Shown: positions 42,940-55,149 of the stretch, piece by piece
How positions within the stretch are numbered: position 1 is the first letter of the stretch
How the letters are laid out: every line of letters begins with the position of its first letter
Source of the DNA: Massospora cicadina
Lineage: Eukaryota > Entomophthoromycota > Entomophthoromycetes > Entomophthorales > Entomophthoraceae
NCBI GenBank assembly: GCA_022478985.1
Contig: JAKSZP010014907.1
Coordinates: 1-64,000 of the forward strand
Direction of reading: 5' to 3'
DNA length: 64,000 nt
Position numbers and translations under genes: made by a program
Notes under the pieces: model-generated
Databases searched by the model: none
What the model was told of the DNA's origin: nothing
What the model saw: only the letters and a program-made list of their open reading frames with translations

Positions 42940-44417
42940 TCTCTACTCCGCTCCATCTTTTCCCTGGTAGTATTGGTCTTGTTGCACATAATTCACATGG
43001 CGATTATGGCAGAATTTTGCCAAATGACCAGGGCGACTGCATTTGTAGAAGTTAACCCCATAAGAACCATGTCCCAGGTTATCATAAGTGGGTCCAGACC
43101 AGAAAGGTTGGGTTATTCTGTATACTAGTCCCAGGTTGGTAAGCCAATTGTTGATGGTCAGCATAATTGGGTCCAGGTCGATAACTAAGTTGCTGGCGGT
43201 TGTCATGGCCAGCCCATCGATGCTGATCAAACTGTTGATTATAATTTGGCTAAGGATGAGGTGTAGAGTTATAGTAAGGCTGAGGATTACTAATTGGAGC
43301 TAAAGGTGGACAATAGTATTCTCCAGAATAAGAGGGTGCCATGGCAATGGTAGTCTTATGATACAAATTTGGCAGCGAAAAGTTAGGGGATACCTGACAT
43401 AAAAACTGTACAATTTTAAGCAGAGGTACATCATCATCCAGAAGTGGCAAAATAACGTTAGAAAGTTTGCAATATGGCTTTACTGTGGTGGACATGGCAA
43501 TGTACACATCAGCTTCCGCTAAGTACCCAGCTCCAATCATTACATGGGCTTATGTTGTGAATTAATCAGCGAACTTTATGAGAGTCTCATTTTGACGGAA
43601 TCCAATTGTTAAGAATTCCGCTTTCCGCTGTGACATTTTTGAGTTTCCCCCAAACAAGTGGAGTATGGTGTCCTTTACGTCCTTATAGGTGACAGAACTA
43701 CTTGGGAGGTAACAGGTGACCTGATCGCCACTTCCTACATCCAGGGCAGATATTAACAAATTAACCTTCCATTTATTGGAGGCTCCTTCTGCTGTGAACT
43801 CAAATCATCTAAAGAACCCATGGATGTTTCCATTGCAGTTAAATGGGGGTATCTTTTTGATATTAAATTCCTCCTCTTGTTTGCAGGTTTTGGGACCATA
43901 CTGAGGAATGGAACGAGACCCAAAAGCGGATTATTGATGATGAGTGGGATTAGTGGAAGTTGGGATATTTGTCACTTCAGGGGTAGCATGACTTTTTAGT
44001 CTTAGGTGGTACCATCATTACATGAGGCAAGTGTTGTTCCAACTCATATGAATATCCGGTGCTATCTTCTTGGGTGTAGTAGCTTTGACCAGCGCTGTTT
44101 TCTCCTACATATAATGCCTCTTCTTGATAGTCATCATTGTCCCAGTGAGATGACTGAGAAGGAGTGGTTAATCTTTGTTCTGCATAGTGCAGCCTCTAGG
44201 TGGTATCATTCAGTCATTTGGCAAGTTCTTTGTTTTGTAGTCCCAAGATTTGTATTTGACTAAAAGTACTATCAAGTTGGTGCATGACTGCATTAGGTTC
44301 TTGAAGGAGTTCATCTTGGTTTTTGAGTACTGCGTCCAAGGTGACTTTGAGTTCCTCAAATCCAGCTGATGCAGTGTTTCAGGAAGACTCCCCAATGACA
44401 CAACTTGAAAAAGTCAT
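42940..44417 (-). pseudogene. C Gag
   Basis: The ATG at 44417 (MTFSSCVIGESS) lies about 45 bases after the PBS. A helical region (LDAVLKNQDELLQE) is near 44270-44345. The capsid part is 43759-43250 over two frames (VTYKDVKDTILHLFGG, then TTVKPYCKLSNVILPLL). The zinc knuckle at 43010-43045 reads FYKCSRPGHLAKFC, the first cysteine position being Phe. A Tyr/Pro/Gln-rich segment precedes it. Confidence 0.75.
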
Positions 44418-44461
44418 GGCTGGCGACTGTAGTTCCAGAGTGTTAGGTGGTTGAGCAATGG

Positions 44462-44481
44462 GCCCCCGTAGTGAGCACCAC
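44462..44481 (-). promoter_or_regulatory. C primer-binding site
   Basis: Sense strand GTGGTGCTCACTACGGGGGC after the 5' LTR. TGGTGCTCACTAC is identical to G. Confidence 0.7.
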
Positions 44482-45047
44482 TATTATTATTTTGAACAGT
44501 ATTGCTAGGATCTGTTAGGTTATTCACACAGGTCAAACCCACTGAGAAACAGATGGATGATGTGGGGATTGTTGGTCCTTTGGACACATTTGAAAATATA
44601 CTAAAATAGGAGCAATCGCCCCAACCAGTTCTTTATCTATTTCTATAAATACAGCTACTTTTTGCTGTCCCATCTTGTCTGCGCTAAAAACAACTTTTTT
44701 TCTCAATCGCCCATTTTGCTTATATATGTCAGCTTCAGGTGATACTATTTCTCATTGCTTGGGTTATTCTATTTTGCTGATTCTCCTTGAATTTGGCTTG
44801 TTATTCTTAATCCTCTGTCGCCCTATTTGTAGGCGATTTACTTTATAGTCATCAAATGTCGACATTGCCTCATCACCTTATTGCCTTATATAGAGGCGAT
44901 CCAATAAATTCTTTACATCTAATAAAGATTCGTTATATCCAATATCACCTCATCTCAAGGCACTCGATTAATTGTAACTGAAAATATGTTTAGCAGATCC
45001 CTCCCTCTATCCCACAATTATCATCCAGTCATATCAAAATCATGACA
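44482..45047 (-). repeat. C 5' LTR
   Basis: 566 bp; it holds the empty target site of the micro-retroposon at 44792-44808. Confidence 0.92.
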
Positions 45048-45120
45048 TATAATTGGCTATCCCTCAAAAAAAGCACAAAAAGACAAAAAGTAATTATAAT
45101 AAAAGAATATATTCACTACT

Positions 45121-45853
45121 TGTGAAGGACAGATTCTCTTCAAATGGTGATAAAACAATTTGGGAGTAGTGCACATATGCTAGTACACAGAAACAATGTG
45201 CACTAGATAGGTACTACATAATCTATCAGCTGTTGGTATATCTGGAGAAGAGACCCTGGAGAATAGTAAGCGTGGTGCTGATTTTAAGTGATATGCTCTA
45301 TCCACTGGAGAGGGAGAACAAGGCCATGATGGTATTATTTAAGTTCAACATTTAATCCATTTTTGGCAATAGAAATAACAATAAATGTACCAGTGTTTTC
45401 AAATAAAGCGTGGAATGTTTATGTATTGATTTAATTTTTAATAAGATGATAGAAGATGAAGATAAATCAATTGGTGTTCATTGGTAAAATTTATAGGGAT
45501 TGATTATTAGCCTACACTATAAGAATTGCAGGGCTTGAGATCCTGTACAGCGTGTTATAAGGCTTCTGGAACATCACAAGTTTTTTTTGGAACCATTTAT
45601 GGACGCCAGGTGATTCATTGAGGCATTGGATGAACCCTTTTGCGTTCAGAATTATATATTTTATTTTATTTTGAAATCAAACCCATCTTGTCTAATCACT
45701 GATAGATTTTTGTTAACCGGAAATCTGTAATTTCTTGAGAAGTTTATTTGAATGCATATACACCAGTTTCCAATCTTATGCAATAGCTTAGGATTCCTAA
45801 AGTAGAATATTAAGGAAATTTGGCGATCAGGCACCACTTTTATCATTCCATCA
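45121..45853 (-). repeat. D LTR, left copy
   Basis: Matches 50101-50837 with about four bases in five. Sense strand TGATGG...CACA. Confidence 0.85.
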
Positions 45854-46060
45854 CCTCCATCAGAGGAAATCCCCCTTGTGACCAAAACTCTTCCACCTTC
45901 TGTGGGAAGTTGGTGCAGTCATTGGCTGTCTGCCAGAAGGATTCCTCAATGGGGTACCTGAACTCTTTAATTAGGTTCCAACGCTTGCCTCAAAAACATC
46001 TTTGTGTCAATGGTTTTCTCAACTTAATATTCTACTTCCCTTACAGTTGTCAGATTTGAT
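45854..46060 (-). pseudogene. D chromodomain
   Basis: Across two small shifts the minus strand gives EVEY, VEKTIDTKMFLRQAL, RWNLIKEFRYPIEESFW and NDCTNFPQKVEEFW, which fits a chromodomain (VEKI-x-YLVKWKGY-x-ENTWE-x-LLEEY). A purine-rich tract with GATGGAGG adjoins the LTR. Confidence 0.6.
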
Positions 46061-47300
46061 GGGTTCTGGCTTTTCCAGCATATGATTCTCAAATTTCTGA
46101 TTTGTAATATATGAAACATGGGGTGTTCATGGGAGCTTCCAGAAACTCTAATTCATAAGCCACCTTATTCACCTGGCTAAGATCCTGAAGGACCTAAGAA
46201 TACTGGACCAAAGTTTCTGCAATGGGTAGGGACTGAGTTGTTTTTTGGCAATGATCATGACCAGGTCACCAGTCTGCTATTTGGGGGCTTCCAAGAGGTT
46301 GATATCACTTTACATTTTTGGGTGTTCACCACTTTTTTCAAGCTGGCCCTCTGAATTATTTGAAATTTTATTATCTCAGCTACTAGATTACAGGCATTAG
46401 TTCAATCCCTTGGGTGATCCTTCCATCATCTTTGAGATACTGCTTTTGTCGCATAAAATGGTGACATACTCATGGACGTTTAGGTGAGATTATTATATGT
46501 GAATTGGGCAAGCTTCAACCAGTAAGACCAAAGTTTATATTGGGAGGTGAGGAACACTGGAAATATTGTACCAGCAATTAATTTACTCTCTCAGTTTGCC
46601 ACTCAATTGGGGATAATATGCTGACAAGTGGCAAAACTTAATATTAAGGTTTTTAAAGAGATGTCCCCAGAAGTGGGAGATGAACTGGGGCTCTCTGTCA
46701 GACAGAACTAATCAGTGAGCCCATGTCTATTGACACCTCTTTGACGAAAATCTCCACCATTTTCTTTGCCAGTATCTTGGTCATACATGGATGAACTTCA
46801 CATACTTGGTAAAATGGCCTACCACAACCAAGATGGCGTCATATCCTTTTGACCTTTGTGAGGTTGGTGATGAAGTCTACATTCAGGGACAGCCACAGCA
46901 GCTTTGCAATCTAAAGGGATTGAGTTTACCAATCATTTTTCTCCTAGAATATTGATCAGGCGCAGGTGAAGCAACGTGTTATGTGGACTCTTATTTTTAT
47001 CACCATTCCTATTCATGATTAATTTCTTAACATTAGTTCTGCCATATTCTCAACCCTGGGATGGCCTGTCAGAGGGTGGTCATGACAGGTTTGACTACCT
47101 CCTCCTGAAGCATGCAAGTGCGAATCCATACTGGCCTTTATGGAGAATAAGATCTTTTCTACTTATGGTAGCTCTTATACTTTTTATGATCCTCTACTTC
47201 CACTAAGTTTCTTGCCAATTTTTCTTATAGGTTATCTTTGTTGGGATGCGCATATCCTGCCCTTCATGTCTCCATTAGTTTTTTGATTACTGAAAACTGG
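46060..47300 (-). pseudogene. D integrase remnant
   Basis: Blocks across frames: VGHFTKYVKFIHVWP near 46775-46825, LVLSDREPQFISHFW near 46668-46712 (an acidic core residue kept in SDREPQF), and SAYYPQLSG near 46600-46630. The post-core SFWKLP/HVSYI block resembles the P-x-HPVFHVS motif. No long open frame remains. Confidence 0.65.
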
Positions 47301-47399
47301 TTTGGGGGGAGCATGGTAGTGGGTTTATAGGCGTTGATATCCTCCTTGGAAAATGACAATTTTAGGTATTGACTTAATAGATCAGAAAACATGTTGTTT

Positions 47400-48700
47400 T
47401 CCCCTGGCTTATACACAATTCTAAACTTGTATTGGGCCATCTTGAAGTTTCAGCGGTCCTGTCATTGGTTTATTAGCTTTGGGCTCTTGTAGAATTCCTG
47501 CGCCTTGTGATACATATAAAGAACAAAGGGGTGCCAAGCATAAAGGAGGCGTAGATGCCATTTCTTTAGGATAGATACAATGACCAAGAGCTTCTTTAGA
47601 AAACTTGATAATTTTTCTTTTCTGGAAGCATCTTACCATTAAAATAAATAATGGGTGATTAACTTCATCTTCCACATATACAAAATGATTTTCCTAATTG
47701 AAAATTTAAGGTGTCTGTCTCTACTATGTATGGCTTTGTCATGTCAGGGTGCGTTAGGATGGGGACGTTGACAAGGAGACCCTTGGTGACCTGGAATGAA
47801 TACTCCTCTTCTTCATCCCATTTGAGCAAGACTTGATCAGTCAGTCTGGTTAATGTTGCAGCCGTCTTAGAGATCCTTGGTGAATAAGCACAAGAAGTCC
47901 ACCACACCTAAAAAACTTCTGACTCCTTCTACGTCTTTATAGATGGAGCATTCCTCCACCCTTTTCAGCTTGTCTGAGAAAATGACACTGCCATTCTTAA
48001 TTATGAAGTTCCAAAAAATGATACAGAGTCCTTGTAAGATTCACAAATAAATTTCCTAAAATGGAGATTGGCTATTCAATTGCCTTAAGCACCTTAAGTA
48101 TTTCCACATGGTGTTCCTTCTTTGACCTTATGTAAAAAGAGGATGTCATCCATTATGTGTCACAGTTTCCCAATTAGGTCCCCTAGCATGTGGTCTTACG
48201 TAAACTGAAAAACTGCTTGGGCATTACTTAACCCAAAAGCATGACCCAGAATTTAAACCCTAAGATGGCATTTGAGCGCCATATCTTGCTAGTGTTCAGA
48301 AGCTACCAGTACCTGGTTGTAGGCGTTGATGAGGTCTAGTTCTAAGAAGACTTGGCTACCAGCATTCATTAATAAAATCATCTCCATCAGCAGAATTAGA
48401 TATGGGTCAGGGTCAGTTATTGCATTTAACTTCTGGTAACCCACACACAAACTGAGCTCTCCGCTGTACTAGGGTACCAAAAGAATAGAAGAAATTACTG
48501 GGGACTTGGACGGCACAATAGTTACCCTTTCCAAATTGTCCTTTATGTATATGTTGAGCCTTGGATTAGGGGTCCAATGGGTACACAGGACACCCAAACA
48601 GAAATTTGGCGTTAATATAGAATTTAAGGAAGAAAAGTATGGCCCCTTTTGAGAGTTAGAAGTTGAGTGATTCCAACATAATAGGTTTTTAAATTATTAG
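47400..48700 (-). pseudogene. D reverse transcriptase and RNase H remnant
   Basis: 47907-47665 gives TAATLTRLTDQVLLKWDEEE and VPILTHPDMTKPYIVETDT, the RT-RNase H connection with an aspartate in ETDT. The RT is scattered over 47930-48660 (GVRSFLGVVDFL near 47890-47930, FSDKLKRVEE near 47950-47985, FVCGLPEVKCNN near 48415-48455). No YxDD motif can be read with confidence. Confidence 0.65.
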
Positions 48701-48799
48701 AACTTGCGGATATCCACCATTGTATCCACGGGTTAAAGGGCATTGATGTTGGACCCACTCTTGCCAGTAAATATGAGGTCCAACAAACCTGTGGGCTCA

Positions 48800-50000
48800 T
48801 CTTTAGGGTGCAGCGTGAACTGGCGCTCCTCTGCGTTGAACTGCAGAGAGTACCATTGCCACCTTCACATGCCCAAGATGATGGGGTAGGGTAAGTTCTT
48901 TATCACAATGAATGATTCCCAAAATTGGTGGGGACCCTGGTGGAGTAGGACCTGATTTTGGATTTACCAACATTATAATGATTTGGTTTGTATGCGAGAG
49001 TAAAGAAACCCTTTAGGTGCATTCTCAGTTTTAACTTAGTTGATAACTCAGCGTCTGGTAGTTCTCTTCTGCCTTCATGTCTACCAGAGCCCATAGTTTT
49101 TCTTTAGCGCCATTCTTCCTGTTCATATGACAACCTAGTGTGAAGGGCATGAATAAGTAAGGCGAAGAATAATCTTTATTTTAGCATTAGCTCAGGCAGT
49201 AGTAGAGCAGAGATTGTATATGTAGGGGTCTTTGCTCCCCCAGAGAGGGTGAGCGGGGCTTCAGGGGAAGTGTTTGCCAGATAAGGGTCAGAATGGGAGT
49301 GAGTCAATCTGGTGGAGTCTGTATGGTTAGGAACAGCAGCGGGTTTTTAATTGGTACAGCAGGTGCAAAATCCTCTGTGTGAGTTAGTTATGTACATCTT
49401 TATTTTGGACCAGGGCAAGTTGACTTTCTACTTGCGTGACTACTGAAATCTCCTCTAAGTTTGGGCCTAAGTGGGTGGCCACCATTGTGAATATGATGTC
49501 TGGGTACAGGTTCTGGTAGAACATCTTGGAGAGTTGAGAGGGGGTGACCTTGGCTGCTTTGGCAAGGAGGAAGAAAGCGCAGGCATATCTGATGATGAAA
49601 ATATGGCCTTAAGATAGCAACAAAAAAGTGGACCAGGCGGCGTCTTGAAAGTCATTGGGCATGGCTACTTTCCATGCTTTAATGAATTTCTCCAGAGAGG
49701 ACAAGAAGACTGATTGCATCTCTAAGAAATTTGTGAACCAGCTGGAGAGGTCTAAAGGCATAGTGGCCATTACTTAAGCAATCCGTAGTGCCGCCATGGA
49801 GGTGCCTCCTGATGCTGCCACCAACTGGTCTTGAAGTCTCTAGCAAGCAAAAGTTTTTATTAGCTATGCTCAATTCCTCTTCAGAGAGGGCCTGGAGGTG
49901 TTTGGTTGTAGAGGCTGTACAGCTTCAAGGATTTAAGTCTGTTCACAGGATGGTAGAAGCCTCACAACTTCCCTGATAAGAAACATGATTAAGAAAACCT
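48800..50000 (-). pseudogene. D Gag and protease remnant
   Basis: The protease is near 49030-49110, where KLWALVDMKAEENYQTLSYQLS aligns with ALVDSGAxxNFxxxxLA; the active site is changed to DMKA. The Gag part near 49679-49873 (ETSRPVGGSIRRH) and 49467-49655 is poorly preserved. It lies directly after the 5' LTR in sense direction. Confidence 0.5.
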
Positions 50001-50100
50001 TGAGAGGGTGGCGGTATATTCATACCAAACAGGCAATGCTCTTCCACGTGGTTCCTATTTTCCAATGCCAAAGAAATTAGGCTGTATGAACTTCGTCTAA

Positions 50101-50837
50101 TGTGACAGAAAAGTCTCTCCACATGGTGACAAGTCAATTTGGGAGTAATATCCATATGCTAGTTCATAGAACCAATTATTCACAAGAAAAGAGATCCCTA
50201 GTCTATCAGCTGTTGGTAAATCTGGAAAAGAGACCAAGGATGATAGTAAGCGTGATGTTGGCAATAAGTAATAGGGGTTGTCCACCAGAGAGGGAGAACA
50301 AGGCTACGATGGCCTTGTTCAGATCCAAGGTGCAATCCATTTTCAGCAATAGAAATAATCCTAATATATGTCCCAAGGTTTCATATAAAGATTGAAATGT
50401 TTATGTATTGGTTTGTTTAATCTTTATTAAAATGACAAAAGATGAAGTTTATTATTTAATGTTCACTGAGAATTTTATGGGGATGGCAGCTTAGCCTACA
50501 CTATTAACATAGCAGGGTTTGGGAGCCTGTATGGCAGGTATGAGGCTTCTGGTACATTGCTTGCCTTTTCTTGAATCATTAATAGATGACAAGTAATTTA
50601 TCAAGGCTTTGGATGAGCCCTTTTGAGGTCAGAACTATCATTTTATTTAATTTAGAGTCGAATTTGTCTTGATTAACCACTTACATATTTTTGTTAATTG
50701 AAATTTTTTACTTTTTTGATAACTTAATTTGAACGCATATATCCACCAGTTTATAATCCTCTAAAAATGGCTCATTATTCCTAGAGGGGTATATTAAGGC
50801 AATGCAGTGGTCAAGTGACAATTTAATCATCACATCA
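50101..50837 (-). repeat. D LTR, right copy shared by two partial elements
   Basis: 737 bp. Flanked on its sense-upstream side by a purine tract and chromodomain (50838-51028) and on its downstream side by gag. Confidence 0.85.
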
Positions 50838-51028
50838 CCCCCCCTCAAAGGAGAGCCTCCTTTGTAACTAAAACTCTTCCACCTACTGTGGGCAGTTGGT
50901 GCAGTCATTGGCCATCCCCAGAAGGATTTCTCAATGGGGTACCGGGACCACTTAATTAGGTTTCAACGCTTGCCTCAAAAACATCTTTGTTTCAATGATT
51001 ACCTCAACTTTATATTCTACTTCCTCAG
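50838..51028 (-). pseudogene. 3' end of a second D copy (chromodomain)
   Basis: It matches 45854-46040, including the words aaaactcttccacct, cagtcattggc and cgcttgcctcaaaaacatcttt. The match ends at about 51028, where different sequence begins (tgtcatattaac). Confidence 0.7.
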
Positions 51029-51700
51029 TGTCATATTAACAGTTCCCTTGACTGTAGCTGAGGCTTAAAATGGACTAAGAGCTGTAAAATTAGCGGAGAG
51101 GTCGATAAAGATGAAAAGATGGGGTAAATAGACTACTTAATTGATTTAAAAAGGATTTAATATTTATAGGGCGAGTGGAGACATGATGCAAAGAGGATCT
51201 CCATGGCCACATTTAATCAAGACCTTTTACACCCTTTCAAATTAACATCCTAGTTGACGCCTTTGTTGTTCTTTGTAGATGTCAGGCTTGTGATTGCATT
51301 GTTGGGTGTCGCGCCTTTTGAGATCTGGTAAGCTGGGATGCAAACCCAGCAAAAGCATCTCCATCAATTCCCAAGCATGTGATGCTTCCTGATCACAATT
51401 ATCAATTGGTTCCATCAGGGGCAGGTTTTAATTGTAAGAGTTCAGTAGTCAACTTAGCAGGACTCAATTTTGGAGAAGGTATCTTGACTTGTTTTTTATC
51501 TCAAAGTCAGGCAACGCTCCCCTCAAGTTCCTGTTGGAGGGTGATGTAAGGCCTTAGTAATTGGCCATGGACTCAGTTTACCACTATCTTTTTAGTAACA
51601 TCAGCAATCATAGTATTTGGAGTTCATTATATAAATTACCTTAAAGGTCTGGACCAAAGAACGTCGAGATTATTCTGTCAATTTTCAGGCTGATGGTGAT
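51029..51700. other. Unassigned, probable 3' end of element E
   Basis: It starts TGTCATATTAAC exactly where homology to D stops, which could be an LTR start. No matching copy was found on the other side of E. No coding motif seen. Confidence 0.35.
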
Positions 51701-51740
51701 ATAAGAGGACTAGTCTCAGATTGGAAAGTTGGTAAGAAGG

Positions 51741-52420
51741 TCAGCTGACATTAAATTGGGATTTCTCCCTTTCTGTGGTGGTGACAATATGCTGAGTGGC
51801 GAAGGCTTGAAGCTGGATACTCTCATCAGCTAAGGACCTCATTGTTAAATTGGAGTTCTCAAGCATGGAGGAATTGAGTAGGGGCTGAACGCTACTTGGC
51901 AGCCGAGGGTTACACCCATATGGAGCTTTGAAAGGGGACACCTTGATTGTTAGATGGTAACTTACCCAGTAAGCGAGCAAAGCGCTGGGTAGATAGTGGT
52001 TTCAGCGCGTAGGGTTGGAGAAACCCAGTTTCCAAATGATAGAAACAAGTGTCTTGTTAGTATGTTTCACCATCCCATTGGTCGAGGGATTATGGGATGT
52101 GGTGAAACTTTGTTTAGGCCCAAAAGACGAAGTTAGTTCTTGGACTACCTGTGATGTGAAATTTAGCCTATTCTTTGAAAGTAGAGTTTGCAGGCATCTG
52201 AGCTGGTGTGAATACAGATCAGATAGGAATATAGTGCCATTAGTTTCATGTTGGCATCTGGAACAAAGAATTTCTTAACCCATTTGATCAAATGGTCCAT
52301 GGCTTTTTATGTATTTGTGCCCATGTAAACCAGTAGGCAGGGGTCCCACTACATTGATGCTGATGACTTAAATGGACTCAACAAAGCCACAACTGGATGT
52401 TGGTACTGAAGGATAGCCCA
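51741..52420 (-). pseudogene. E integrase
   Basis: On the minus strand: NRLNFTSQVVQELTSSFGPK near 52105-52170 and NPSTNGMVKHTNKTLVSI near 52035-52095 (the glutamate of MVERTNKTL is Lys). Then LLAYWVSYHLTIKVSPFKAP, open to 51741. The second core aspartate of SDNGxNF has become Asn-Arg (KNRLNF). No chromodomain follows. Confidence 0.78.
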
Positions 52421-52693
52421 ATCTTGTGTTTGAAAATTCATATAGGAATCTGAGCTTCCATATGGTTTTGAACATCTGATCTCAAATCATCGCTTCTTTA
52501 TCAATTAATAGTCCTTTTTCACTGCCCCGTGTCCCATGGTGATGTGACTTCATAAAATAACATTGGTTCGCGAAGAAGGGTATATGTAAGGGAACAATTC
52601 TTGTTGATCTTTTTATACAGCATTCTCTCTTTATTTTTGGGTGTCCTGGGTCATTTTCTGTAGCTCAGTTTGGATCTCATGAGTTTTTAACTA

Positions 52694-53240
52694 TCATCGC
52701 TCAGAAAGGCCAATTAGATCATATAGTTGGTCTTCTTTAGGGATTAAGGCGGCCAGCACTGGCATCCTCATAAGGATAGTTGTCATTCTGATGGATTGCT
52801 CTTGCGCAATAACAATGTTAAAATCGTACTTCTTCAGTCTTAATGACCATCTTGCTAACCAGCCATCCAGATTCTTCATCTGCTGCAACCAATGGAGCGA
52901 GGAATGGTCAGTAATGATTGTGAAATGGGTGCCATATAGGCAGGGCTGTAAATGTTTGCCAAAAAGCAGCTAGGCACTCACGCTTGGTAACATTATACTT
53001 TTGTTTGGCCTTGCTCAGGGTCCTGATAAAGTAAGCCACTGAATGGTCAACTTGATCTTCATTATGTTGATATAAGATAGCCCCAACTGCTACATCACTA
53101 GCTTTGGTGAACAGCAAGAAAGGCCAGTTGAGACACAGATGATCTAAAATAGGCTTAGCACAAAGAACAGTACTAAGAGCATTGAAAGCCTGTTCTTGTT
53201 CATTATCCACTTGAAAGTTACATTCTTCTGTAGAAGGTAG
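52694..53240 (-). pseudogene. E RNase H
   Basis: 53210-52908 reads EQEQAFNALSTVLCAKPIL, WPFLLFTKASDVAVGAILYQ (QTDAS block with Lys for Asp) and YNVTKRECLA. 52888-52694 has MQQMKNLDGWLARWSLRLKKYDF, the C-terminal tether. Confidence 0.82.
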
Positions 53241-53248
53241 ATATGGGG

Positions 53249-54010
53249 TTAAAGCAAGTTATCAAACTGAAGGATTAACTGATGATAATAACCCACCTTG
53301 TAGGAACACTTGATTATTCCTGAGGCTCTGGGGAACAACATCTTTTTAATGGCAGCAACTTTATTTGGGATGGTCTGATTTTCTTGGTTTGAGACCTTGT
53401 ATCTGAGGAAATCCATTTCAAAGGGAAAGAAAGAGCACTTTGAAAGTCTTGACTTTATGTGGGCCTTCCAACGATGATTAAAGACTAATAAGAGATGTTC
53501 CATGTGACCATTGAAGGTTTGCAAAAAGACAATAATATCAATAAGGTACAAAAGGACACAGGATAGCTTCACATCCCCTAGGATCCTGTCCATGGCGCGT
53601 AGAAGGTAAAAGAGCATTTCAAAGGCCCTGAGGCATCCCAGCTGGCTTGTATAGCCCCTATTTGGCTATGAGCGCAAATTTGAATTGATCTTCAGGGTCT
53701 AGCTCTATTTGACAGTAACTGATAGTGAGATTCATTATGGAAAGTTATTATGACCCGGCAAGAAAGCAGAGAGAGTTGTCAAACTGGGGCAAGAAATAAT
53801 TGTCAAAATCTTGATAATAGTTAATAATTTAGTAGTCCAAACTACGTGTTGACTACCACCCTTCTTCTGAGCTAACGATAGAGGGGAGGCTAAGGGCTAC
53901 AGAATACACCTGAACCCAGCCTCAAGTGGCTGTTTAAGCTCAACAGCCACCTGTGAATCTTCAAACTTACTCTTCAGCAGGGATGGGTTGAGCAACCTAG
54001 TTTCAGCAAG
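53249..54010 (-). pseudogene. E reverse transcriptase
   Basis: The palm and thumb are open from 53617 to 53249: MDRILGDVKLSCVLLYLIDI shows YLID in place of YLDD near 53537-53550, then HMEHLLLVFN. The finger region up to 54010 is read with stops (LAETRLLNPSLLKSKFEDSQ). Confidence 0.8.
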
Positions 54011-54368
54011 AGTTAAACGTCATTCAATTTTCAGAAATCATAGGTGGATGTTAATAAGAGGTTAGATTATTCTTCTAGTTGCTTTGCAACTTGGCTCTAT
54101 CATTTGCTGGTGAGCTCTCACACAGTAGAGGTTTAATTTAGAGCTACCAGTGGGGGTGATTCTAGCCCAAAATCCATTAGACTTCCAAAGCTACAGACGT
54201 TATGTATCGCCTCAACAGGAAGAAGGTGAACATAAGTTGGAGTATTAGGCCCCTCCGTCCCAGGTTTGTCAGTGATGTTAGCCAGCAGCACCAGTATGTA
54301 TCAGCATAGGTGGGATTTAAAATTTACAGACAGGGCAGGACCTCCTTGATAGACGGGTTATCCATGCC

Positions 54369-54960
54369 TCATATTTCCAGCAATTGTTCTGAGGGAATAT
54401 TTATATATACCCTGGTATCAACGATGATCTGGGGCTTCGTAAGTATAGTAGTCAGCTTAGGCAAATAGATGGACATGCCCTCTTGGTCATCTACTAAAGG
54501 AGGGGGCGTCTGTACTTGAGAACCACTTATGTAATATTTTACCCTGTTGATCCAATTTTTGCTTTCCAAAAAGAAATCCCAAGATTTGACCTCCATCTTG
54601 GCATTGCAGGAGATCTTAAAAACCTATAGAACCCTGTTTCCTAAAAATGACAAAAAACTTTTATCATAGTGCATGACGGCAGAATAGTTGTGGAGAAACT
54701 GAGCTCTGAGGAGAATGTTATAACTTGGGTTGTCTAACACAATGGCTGAGGTGTTTAATGAAAGCTTGCTAAAGTTGATGGGTAATGAGAAATATGCCCT
54801 AATAGACTGAGTGTAATGTGGCCCTGATGTTCCATATTCCATGTAGTGAGGCAAGTCTGGAGTTACTCTGATACGCTTCATTAATTTAGGCAAAATGACA
54901 TTCACTGGGAACCATTGTTGACAATGGCGTGGACAGCAATCTTATGAAACTAAACAGTGA
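54369..54960 (-). pseudogene. E protease region
   Basis: The motif HAIVNNGSQ near 54900-54930 aligns with HAIIDNGAP of C; the catalytic Asp is Asn. Downstream blocks (RIRVTPDLPHYMEYGTSGPH, IVLDNPSYNILLRAQFL) are shared with B (DIDHHQEYGTAG). Confidence 0.6.
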
Positions 54961-55149
54961 CAAATGTGACTAAACTCCTTACTGAGGGAGGCTGAGCGAG
55001 AAAAAAGTGAGATTTATCAGAAGAAGAGTAAACAGTATCAGGTTTTATATTAGAAAAGGGTTCCTATTTGTCTTTGGGTACAACAACATTAGACTCATTA
55101 GAGGTTGCTAAACATTCTTGAGGCGGTACAGGGATATCAGCATGAATCG

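Larger units (their letters stand above)
38422..45047 (-). mobile_element. LTR retrotransposon C (Ty3/gypsy)
   Basis: LTRs 38422-39048 and 44482-45047; the left one is longer only because of a 64-bp retroposon insertion. The flanking duplication is TATAC/TATAA (one change). Gag, protease, RT, RNase H and integrase are on the minus strand. The pol reading frame has relatively few breaks, so C is the best-preserved pol here. There is no chromodomain. Confidence 0.92.
45121..51028 (-). mobile_element. Chromovirus D with a shared LTR (LTR-internal-LTR-partial internal)
   Basis: LTRs lie at 45121-45853 and 50101-50837. Between them is one internal region (gag to chromodomain). Beyond the second LTR, 50838-51028 repeats the 3' end of the internal region (purine tract and chromodomain), matching 45854-46040. 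On the minus strand the order is thus internal 3' end, LTR, internal, LTR. This is a tandem with a common LTR, as formed by recombination between LTRs. Old and full of stops. Confidence 0.8.
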
